The notes below the pieces were generated by a model that saw only the letters and a list, made by a program, of their open reading frames with translations, did no database searches and was not told the DNA's origin. Position numbers and translations under genes: made by a program. From STD2-77 sp964503935 (GTDB lineage Bacteria; Patescibacteriota; Minisyncoccia; JAHIHE01; JAGLIN01): 8,871 nucleotides of DNA. Of the stretch, positions 1 through 4,439 are shown piece after piece (the first letter of the stretch is position 1; each line of letters begins with the position of its first letter). The stretch covers positions 1-8,871 of the forward strand of contig CAZDCJ010000041.1 in the NCBI GenBank assembly GCA_964503935.1, in the 5' to 3' direction.

Positions 1-54
1 ATAGAACGCAGGTTTCCGGAACCTGTGATATAGGTTCGATTCCTGTCGAGGGCA
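1..54 (+). tRNA. tRNA-Arg (anticodon CCG), 5' part cut off by the window edge
   Basis: The sequence folds as the 3' two thirds of a tRNA. The anticodon stem is CAGGT (9-13) paired with ACCTG (21-25), with a seven-base loop TTCCGGA. The anticodon is CCG at 16-18, which reads the arginine codon CGG. A four-base variable region follows. The T arm is ATAGG (30-34) and CCTGT (42-46) around the loop TTCGATT. The 3' acceptor strand is CGAGGGC (47-53), with discriminator A54. The next bases are CAT, so the CCA end is not encoded and must be added by a nucleotidyltransferase. The D arm is mostly missing and the 5' acceptor strand is outside the window, so the acceptor pairing cannot be checked. Confidence 0.9.
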
Positions 55-63
55 CATGAGCGA

Positions 64-86
64 AGCCGGCTTAGAGCCGGTTTTTT
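64..86 (+). terminator. Intrinsic terminator of the tRNA-Arg gene
   Basis: An inverted repeat CCGGCT (66-71) and AGCCGG (75-80) with a three-base loop TAG is followed directly by six T (81-86). A64 and G65 can extend the stem into the T-tract. It lies ten bases after the tRNA end and separates the tRNA transcript from lemA. Confidence 0.85.
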
Positions 87-163
87 GTGCGGGTCTTTAT
101 TGCCGGAAGCCGGAGCGGGGAGAAAGGCCGCCGAAATCCCTTCTTTTAAAAAGCGGGGGGCTA

Positions 164-172
164 TGCTATAAT
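164..172 (+). promoter_or_regulatory. Extended -10 promoter likely driving lemA
   Basis: TGC-TATAAT is a perfect -10 hexamer (167-172) with the upstream TG of an extended -10. At the 17-bp position the -35 is only TTTTAA (144-149), a weak match, as is common when the extended -10 is present. Transcription would start near 179, giving a leader of about 105 bases before lemA. No other strong promoter is evident before htpX, so htpX may be co-transcribed. Confidence 0.6.
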
Positions 173-283
173 AAAAATAATAAGGTGCGGTTTTTTGATA
201 GTCGGGCAGCCATTCTTCGGCATAAAAATCAAACTTATTTACAGATACTTGATCTGGGCGATTTAATCCTTAAACGAAAAAAT

Positions 284-838
284 ATGGATTTTCTAACTAT
301 CCTTCTGGCAGTCGTCGCTCTTCTGGCCATCTGGTTCGTCTTTGTCTACAACGGCCTTATCAAGCTCAGGGTCCGCACCGATGAAGCTTGGAGCGACATC
401 GACGTGCAGCTCAAGCGCCGCTATGACCTCATCCCCAATCTTATCAATACCGTCAAAGGCTACGCCTCCCACGAAAGCGGACTTTTCGAGCGGGTGACCG
501 AGGCGCGCACCAAGGCGATGGGCGCGACTACTGCCGCCGAGAAAGGCGCCGCCGAGAACGCGCTTTCCGGAACCTTGAAGAGCCTCTTTGCGGTCGCGGA
601 GAACTATCCGGACCTCAAGGCCAACACCAATTTCCTCGAGCTCCAGCGCGAGCTTTCCGACACGGAAAACAAAATCCAGGCGGCTCGCCGCTTCTACAAC
701 GGCAATGTCCGCGACCTCAATACCAAGATCCAGGTCTTCCCGGACAGCATCGTGGCCGGTATCGCCGGGGTCAAGCAACGGGAATTCTTCGAAATCGAGG
801 AAGCGACGGAAAGAGAGACGCCGAAGGTGGAATTCTAA
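284..838 (+). CDS. lemA: LemA family membrane protein
   Basis: A 184-residue protein, the usual LemA length. One N-terminal hydrophobic helix (about residues 3-22) is followed by a soluble helical domain. Family signatures are visible: YNGLIKLR (22-29), the Q-L-K-R-R-Y-D-L-I-P-N-L stretch (42-53) ending in VKGY, YPDLKAN (108-114) with FLELQ, and ENKIQAARRFYNGNVRDLN (128-146). LemA proteins are envelope proteins of unclear biochemical role and are often encoded next to the protease HtpX, as here. The frame stays open upstream to 56, but that extension would begin at the tRNA end and lacks LemA character. ATG 284 puts the membrane helix at the N-terminus, as the family requires. No Shine-Dalgarno site precedes it, only an A-rich stretch. 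The family call is firm; the function is not known. Confidence 0.93.
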   Translation: MDFLTILLAVVALLAIWFVFVYNGLIKLRVRTDEAWSDIDVQLKRRYDLIPNLINTVKGYASHESGLFERVTEARTKAMGATTAAEKGAAENALSGTLKSLFAVAENYPDLKANTNFLELQRELSDTENKIQAARRFYNGNVRDLNTKIQVFPDSIVAGIAGVKQREFFEIEEATERETPKVEF

Positions 839-850
839 GCTTCCGGACGC

Positions 851-966
851 TGTATCATATCGTCATCCTGAGCACTTGGCTTTGCCAAGTATAAACTCCG
901 CGAAGGATCCCGTGCCCATGTAATCGGCGCGGGTTCCTCGCGAGTCTTGGGATGATATATGACATC
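851..966. repeat. Nested imperfect palindrome, REP/MITE-like intergenic element
   Basis: This piece fills most of the lemA-htpX gap. The outer arms (about 851-872 and 946-966) pair with one or two indels and some wobbles. Inside are two hairpins. The first is perfect: ACTTGGC (874-880), loop TTT, GCCAAGT (884-890). The second is long and imperfect: 895-916 pairs with 926-945, with one bulge and a few mismatches, around a nine-base loop. The whole would fold as a three-way or cruciform structure. The GTCATCCTGAG / GAAGGATCC wording resembles short dispersed palindromic repeats seen in many bacterial genomes; that resemblance is from memory. No coding frame or T-tract is present, so it is not an ordinary terminator. 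Confidence 0.65.
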
Positions 967-991
967 GTGTTTATTGGACTAATCCTCACAT

Positions 992-1885
992 ATGGCAACG
1001 CTTTATACCCAATCTGATAGCAACACCCGCAAGACTTATCTTTTGATAACTATTTTTCTCATCTTCGTTATCGCCGTGGGGTGGGTCTTTGCCGAGGCGA
1101 TGGGGGACAGTACCTTGCTTTATATCGCGGTCATCTTCTCCACGCTGATGAGCGTCGGAAGTTATTGGTATTCGGACAAGATCGTGCTCTCCATGAGCCG
1201 GGCGCACCGGGTGGAATTCGAAGACAACAAGGAGCTCTACCGTCTGGTGGAGAATCTCTGCATCACCGCCGGCTTGCCTGTGCCGAAGATATATATAATC
1301 GACGATACGGCACCGAACGCTTTCGCGACCGGCCGCGACCCGGAACACGCGGTCATCGCGGTGACTTCCGGCCTTTTGGCCAAGCTCGACCGCAGTGAGC
1401 TGGAAGGCGTGATCGCGCACGAGCTCTCCCATGTCGGCAACCGCGACATACTCCTTTCGACCGTCGTGGTGGTCCTGGTAGGCATCGTCGTGCTCCTTGC
1501 GGACTATTTCCGCCATGCCATGTGGTGGGGCGGACGGGATAATGATAACCGGGGCGGCAATCTTTATATCACGATCCTCGCGGTACTGCTCTCGATCCTC
1601 GCGCCGCTCTTTGCCACGCTTATCCAATTGGCGATATCCCGCAAGCGCGAATTTCTTGCCGATGCCGATGGGGCGCTCCTCACGCGCTATCCGGACGCGC
1701 TCGCTTCGGCGCTCGAGAAGATCTCGACTGATCAGGAGCCGCTCGAAGCTGCCAATCGCGCCACCGCCCATCTCTATATCGCTAATCCCTTCAAAGGTAG
1801 CCAGGTGAGCAAATTATTTTCCACCCATCCGCCTGTCGCGGAAAGGATCGCGGCGCTCCGGGGAATGGATATCGAAAAAGGATGA
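992..1885 (+). CDS. htpX: HtpX family membrane zinc metalloprotease (M48)
   Basis: A 297-residue M48B peptidase, close to the normal HtpX size. Two N-terminal membrane helices (about 17-36 and 41-60) precede the catalytic domain. The zinc site is HELSH (143-147): H143 and H147 bind zinc and E144 is the catalytic base. The third ligand is probably E220 in REFLADADGA. Two more hydrophobic helices (about 154-171 and 191-214) lie between these motifs, as in HtpX. The NAFATG motif (109-114) and the late THPP (278-281) are also family marks. HtpX degrades misfolded membrane proteins. The ATG follows CAT with no Shine-Dalgarno site. It lies 153 bases after lemA, separated by the palindromic element. 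All key residues are intact, so the protein should be active. Confidence 0.95.
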   Translation: MATLYTQSDSNTRKTYLLITIFLIFVIAVGWVFAEAMGDSTLLYIAVIFSTLMSVGSYWYSDKIVLSMSRAHRVEFEDNKELYRLVENLCITAGLPVPKIYIIDDTAPNAFATGRDPEHAVIAVTSGLLAKLDRSELEGVIAHELSHVGNRDILLSTVVVVLVGIVVLLADYFRHAMWWGGRDNDNRGGNLYITILAVLLSILAPLFATLIQLAISRKREFLADADGALLTRYPDALASALEKISTDQEPLEAANRATAHLYIANPFKGSQVSKLFSTHPPVAERIAALRGMDIEKG

Positions 1886-1956
1886 GGTTCAGAGGTATGT
1901 CTTTCCCACGATATCGCCATAAGATTTTTGAAATTTAAGAAGGTTAAATATTCGAA

Positions 1957-2469
1957 ATGAAGATTTCCAAGAAAGTGATCCTTGTCGCATTCCTGATCCT
2001 TGCTGTCTTTGTCCTGCCCGGACTCACGGTAGAGGAATCCAAGAGGCATCGGCAGGAGGAACAGCAGATGGAGGAGGAGAGGAAGAAGGCGGAAATTACT
2101 TCCGATAAGACCGATACGGATCTGGACGGACTCTATGATTACGAGGAGAGGGATCTGGGGACGGATACCGGAAAGAAAGACACGGACGGTGACGGACTTT
2201 CTGATTATGAAGAAGCGCGGAAGTGGGGTACGGATCCTATCAATCCCGACACCGACGGCGACGGGATGGAAGACGGCGAGGAGACGAAGAAAGGCTATGA
2301 CCCCAGGGGTGCTAACGCGCAGCTGGACACTGATGGCGACGGATTGGGGAATGCGGATGAGAAGAGGCTGGGCACGGATCCGGAAGTCGTCGATACCGAC
2401 GGCGATGGCGCTTCGGACAAAGAAGAAGCGGATAATCGGAGGCGTGATCCATTAGATCCGAAGAAGTGA
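1957..2469 (+). CDS. Exported or anchored protein with five thrombospondin type 3-like calcium repeats
   Basis: A 170-residue protein. A hydrophobic N-terminal helix (about 7-23, after lysines) can serve as a signal peptide or membrane anchor; no clear cleavage site or lipobox is visible. A highly charged Glu/Arg/Lys linker (about 26-48), possibly helical, comes next. Five DxDxDG repeats begin at residues 53, 75, 98, 124 and 146, each continuing with an acidic pattern like LSDYEE. They match the calcium-binding loop of thrombospondin type 3 repeats. The spacing is 22-26 residues. Such proteins are presumed to be surface spacers stabilised by Ca2+; no catalytic domain is present. AAGAAGG (1937-1943) is a possible ribosome site with a long 13-base spacing. 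It lies 71 bases after htpX on the same strand, so it may share that transcript. Confidence 0.85.
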   Translation: MKISKKVILVAFLILAVFVLPGLTVEESKRHRQEEQQMEEERKKAEITSDKTDTDLDGLYDYEERDLGTDTGKKDTDGDGLSDYEEARKWGTDPINPDTDGDGMEDGEETKKGYDPRGANAQLDTDGDGLGNADEKRLGTDPEVVDTDGDGASDKEEADNRRRDPLDPKK

Positions 2470-2500
2470 TCCCGATACTCTTTCGGACATATCAGGATCA
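2467..2500 (+). other. Hairpin beginning in the stop codon of the TSP3-repeat gene
   Basis: The arms are TGATCC-C-GATA (2467-2477) and TATC-A-GGATCA (2490-2500), ten pairs with one C/A mismatch and a 12-base loop. The 5' arm includes the TGA stop. No T-tract follows, so on its own it is more likely an RNA 3'-end stabiliser than a terminator. It precedes the terminator hairpin at 2505-2565. Confidence 0.5.
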
Positions 2501-2504
2501 AGCG

Positions 2505-2565
2505 TGACTCGTGGCAAGACATGAGGAGGGTGAGATTCTGATCCGATACCGAGTCAGAGTTTTTT
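2505..2565 (+). terminator. Probable intrinsic terminator after the TSP3-repeat gene
   Basis: Six T (2560-2565) follow GAGTCAGAG. Two alternative stems are possible: a local one, ATTCTGA (2535-2541) with TCAGAGT (2554-2560), and a longer-range one, TGACTCG (2505-2511) with CGAGTCA (2550-2556). Either would end the lemA-htpX-TSP3 transcript before the next promoter. Confidence 0.6.
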
Positions 2566-2608
2566 GTAAGCCGGATTCTTGCCTTCGCTTCGGACCTGTC
2601 CGGACTTG

Positions 2609-2637
2609 TTGCGTAAAGTATGCAAAATCCGTATAAT
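2609..2637 (+). promoter_or_regulatory. Sigma70-type promoter for the membrane protein gene
   Basis: The -35 is TTGCGT (2609-2614), then an exact 17-bp spacer, then a perfect TATAAT -10 (2632-2637). The start would be near 2644, giving a leader of about 84 bases. A small perfect palindrome, CGGAC-CT-GTCCG (2591-2602), sits just upstream of the -35 and could be a binding site, but it is short. Confidence 0.7.
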
Positions 2638-2697
2638 AGGATCAAGAGATATCAGGAAGGGAAAATCAGATCAGGAATGTGTATGGTTCTCATACGT

Positions 2698-2723
2698 TAA
2701 CAAAAACAAATACTAACAAAAAC
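2698..2723 (+). repeat. A-rich direct repeat in the leader, in place of a Shine-Dalgarno site
   Basis: TAACAAAAAC occurs twice, at 2698-2707 and 2714-2723, with a period of 16. It ends four bases before the ATG at 2728. No GGAG-like site is present. Just upstream, GTATG-GTTCT-CATAC (2681-2695) is a perfect small hairpin. The unstructured A-rich stretch after a hairpin is the sort of leader bound by ribosomal protein S1; that role is inference. Confidence 0.55.
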
Positions 2724-2727
2724 GATT

Positions 2728-3729
2728 ATGGAAAAACAATCCTCAAGAGAAACTCTGAGTGCGGATGATCTCATGAAAGTTTCTTGGAAGATGTTCAAGG
2801 AAAGGTTCCTGAAGTTCCTCTACATCTTCCTGTTGTCGATCGTATGCGTCCTTTTCACGGGTACGGTCTTCTTGGCACTGGCGCTCTTCCAGGGAAGCAA
2901 CACGGCGATCCTCCTCGCACTGCTCGTGGTATTCTGCGCTATCTTGCTCATCGCCATGGTCCAGAACCTGATGTTCCTGGAAGTCGTCCGGAATAAGAAT
3001 GTCAGGATACGGCAGGCGCTGCGCCGGGCTATTCCCAAGGTGAGGCCGTATGCCGGTTCGCTGGCCTTCTATCTGCTGGTGGCCTCCAATCTCATAGTCC
3101 TTTTCATATTCCTCTCCCTTTTTGTCGTGATGGCGGGGGCATTCATCAGCATCATTTCATATATGCAGAGCGTCTCTGTCATCTTCGGTATGCTGGTGGC
3201 ATTCCTTATCTTCTTTGTCTCCCTGATACTCACGGTCTGTGCGATCTACGCGTACACCTGGCAGTATTTCCTGTTCTTCGATGTCATCATGCATGGTATG
3301 CCGGTACGCGAATCTCTGGATCATTCCTTCTATCTCATCAATAAGAACAAGCGGGACATCTTTGAGAAGGCCGGCAGTTTCCTTCTCTTCTTCGTCCTCA
3401 CGCTCCTCACTCTCACGGTTATTTCTACTTTCACTCCCGGTCTCGGCTTTATCGTGGAAGCGGGAAACTATGTCCTGGCAGGCTGGGCGGTGGTCTATCT
3501 CTACGCGATGTTCGAAGACATCAAGGCGGCCAATCCCGGCAATGCCAGTGCCGCTGACCGGCAATCAGTATCGCTTCTTGTAAAGAGCGGTTCAGTCATC
3601 GTCCTTACGGTAATCCTTCTTATGTGTTTTTCTGTCGCGCTGACCATAACGCAATTGGAATATTCTTATTCCGGTCCGGTAGCGACGCAGCCAGATCCGC
3701 AGGTTGTCACCTCGGTAGATAGTCTCTGA
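2728..3729 (+). CDS. Polytopic membrane protein of unknown function
   Basis: A 333-residue protein that I cannot assign to a named family. A short polar amphipathic N-terminus (1-27) is followed by about six or seven hydrophobic segments: roughly 28-54, 59-84, 109-145, 150-187, 216-236, 240-262 and 288-308. A basic loop (88-106, rich in Arg and Lys) would face the cytoplasm. A second charged loop (190-214, HGMPVRESLDHSF then NKNKRD) separates the halves. The tail (310-333) is polar and Pro/Ser/Thr-rich. The layout of a helix bundle with a charged central loop resembles uncharacterised integral membrane proteins common in Parcubacteria; this is only a general likeness. No catalytic or transport motif is seen. 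It has its own promoter and terminator, so it is probably monocistronic. Confidence 0.85.
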   Translation: MEKQSSRETLSADDLMKVSWKMFKERFLKFLYIFLLSIVCVLFTGTVFLALALFQGSNTAILLALLVVFCAILLIAMVQNLMFLEVVRNKNVRIRQALRRAIPKVRPYAGSLAFYLLVASNLIVLFIFLSLFVVMAGAFISIISYMQSVSVIFGMLVAFLIFFVSLILTVCAIYAYTWQYFLFFDVIMHGMPVRESLDHSFYLINKNKRDIFEKAGSFLLFFVLTLLTLTVISTFTPGLGFIVEAGNYVLAGWAVVYLYAMFEDIKAANPGNASAADRQSVSLLVKSGSVIVLTVILLMCFSVALTITQLEYSYSGPVATQPDPQVVTSVDSL

Positions 3730-3745
3730 TCCGTACGGATGTCCG

Positions 3746-3770
3746 AAAGGCAGGGGAACCTGTCTTTTTT
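3746..3770 (+). terminator. Intrinsic terminator of the membrane protein gene
   Basis: AAAGGCAGG (3746-3754) pairs with CCTGTCTTT (3759-3767) around a GGAA loop, with one G-T wobble, and a run of six T ends at 3770. It lies 17 bases after the stop. The stop itself overlaps a perfect 12-bp palindrome, ATCCGTACGGAT (3729-3740). Confidence 0.85.
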
Positions 3771-3794
3771 GACGCTTGCCCGATCTTGCGCATG

Positions 3795-3823
3795 AAAAAA
3801 GTCTGCCTTAGTTCGGGCAGACT
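3795..3823 (-). terminator. Intrinsic terminator of the lipoprotein gene (- strand)
   Basis: Read on the - strand, AGTCTGCC (3823-3816) pairs perfectly with GGCAGACT (3807-3800) around an eight-base loop, followed by T's (3799-3795). It lies 111 bases beyond the lipoprotein stop and faces the + strand terminator at 3746-3770. The two converging genes are thus insulated from each other. Confidence 0.85.
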
Positions 3824-3933
3824 CGATGCCGGTTGTTGATCGTAGGATATCCTGGATTCGTTTCCTAAGAGGCGAGGGTAGTCCGGATCGAGACATCTTC
3901 TCTCAAATACGAGTAGAGCCTCCCCGCCGTTTC

Positions 3934-4266
3934 CTATGGCCATATATTTTCTCTCTCCCGATATATCGTTTTCTGGGTCCAGAGATTCTCCTGTGTCATC
4001 GTGATGACATGGATAATGGTGGTGTTATTTTTCTCCGCCTCTCTCATGAACGAGATCTCATTACCTGCTTCTTCTGCTCGGAATCCGCAGGGCATCTCAT
4101 CTCTTACGATTGCCATGCCCGCGTCTTCTGCCAAGGTCGCAATGAGGGTAAGGTTTCCATATTCCACCTCTTCCGGTCGCGTGTCGCAGCCGGTAGCGAG
4201 GCACCCGCTCATCAGAAGCATGGCTGACAGGCAGATGAGGCGTGTGAAAAATCTTTTATATTCCAT
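3934..4266 (-). CDS. Small predicted lipoprotein of unknown function
   Basis: A 110-residue protein with a lipoprotein signal: a positive start (MEYKRFFTRL), a hydrophobic core and a lipobox-like LLMSGC, making C22 the likely lipidated residue. A second cysteine (C27) follows in LATGC and is a less likely alternative. The mature part (about 88 residues) is acidic at first, then has mixed beta-like stretches (LTLIATLAEDAG, TTIIHVITMT), and ends in a charged segment. I do not recognise a family. The - strand is chosen over overlapping + strand frames because this gene has a complete set of signals: promoter (TTTACA, 17 bp, TATACT), Shine-Dalgarno site, lipobox and a facing terminator. It is the only gene here with a clear well-placed ribosome site. 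Confidence 0.78.
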   Translation of the reverse strand: MEYKRFFTRLICLSAMLLMSGCLATGCDTRPEEVEYGNLTLIATLAEDAGMAIVRDEMPCGFRAEEAGNEISFMREAEKNNTTIIHVITMTQENLWTQKTIYRERENIWP

Positions 4267-4270
4267 TTCT

Positions 4271-4277
4271 TCCTTCT
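4271..4277 (-). promoter_or_regulatory. Shine-Dalgarno site of the lipoprotein gene
   Basis: On the - strand AGAAGGA is followed by AGAA and then the ATG at 4266, a four-base gap. It fixes the start codon and supports the - strand reading of this region. Confidence 0.7.
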
Positions 4278-4344
4278 TGATTGCCTTTGATCTTGTCTTC
4301 GGGCCGCTACGCTTTCTTCTTACGGCGGATTCGGAGAACCTGGC

Positions 4345-4373
4345 AGTATAGGACGCCCGGTCATTTTTGTAAA
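4345..4373 (-). promoter_or_regulatory. Promoter of the lipoprotein gene (- strand)
   Basis: On the - strand TTTACA (4373-4368) is followed by exactly 17 bases and TATACT (4350-4345), each a 5 of 6 match to consensus. Transcription would start near 4338, about 70 bases before the ATG. It lies back to back with the ppsA promoter, only a few bases away. Confidence 0.7.
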
Positions 4374-4376
4374 GAG

Positions 4377-4405
4377 TTCTTGCCTTGGAGGAATTGTGAT
4401 ATAAT
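4377..4405 (+). promoter_or_regulatory. Extended -10 promoter of ppsA
   Basis: TGA-TATAAT is a perfect -10 (4400-4405) with the extended TG (4397-4398). A weak -35, TTCTTG (4377-4382), is 17 bp upstream. The start would be near 4412, giving a short leader of about 28 bases that is A-rich and has no Shine-Dalgarno site. The same extended form occurs before lemA. Confidence 0.7.
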
Positions 4406-4439
4406 TAAATCGATATCTTAAACAAATAAAAGAATTTCT

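Noticed and set aside
56..283. Upstream extension of the lemA frame to an ATG at 56
   Set aside because: It would start at the end of the tRNA and run through the terminator and promoter. LemA homology and the membrane helix begin at 284.
293..778. Open frame on the - strand inside lemA
   Set aside because: It is antisense to a clear LemA gene, with no start signals and unconvincing composition.
986..1771. 261-residue open frame on the - strand inside htpX
   Set aside because: It mirrors a gene with an intact HELSH zinc site; its protein is rich in Arg, His and Asp, as expected of an antisense shadow.
2135..2455. Regular DNA repeat pattern in the TSP3 gene, considered as a tandem or CRISPR-like repeat
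   Set aside because: The periodicity of 66-78 bases follows the DxDxDG protein repeats, and the units differ at the DNA level. There are no spacers.
3844..3853. Perfect palindrome AGGATATCCT
   Set aside because: It is ten bases, between a gene end and its terminator, with no partner or context. Chance is enough to explain it.
3826..4351. Two + strand open frames (3826-4227 and 4001-4351) over the lipoprotein gene
   Set aside because: They lack promoter and ribosome site and overlap a terminator or promoter, while the - strand gene has all its signals.
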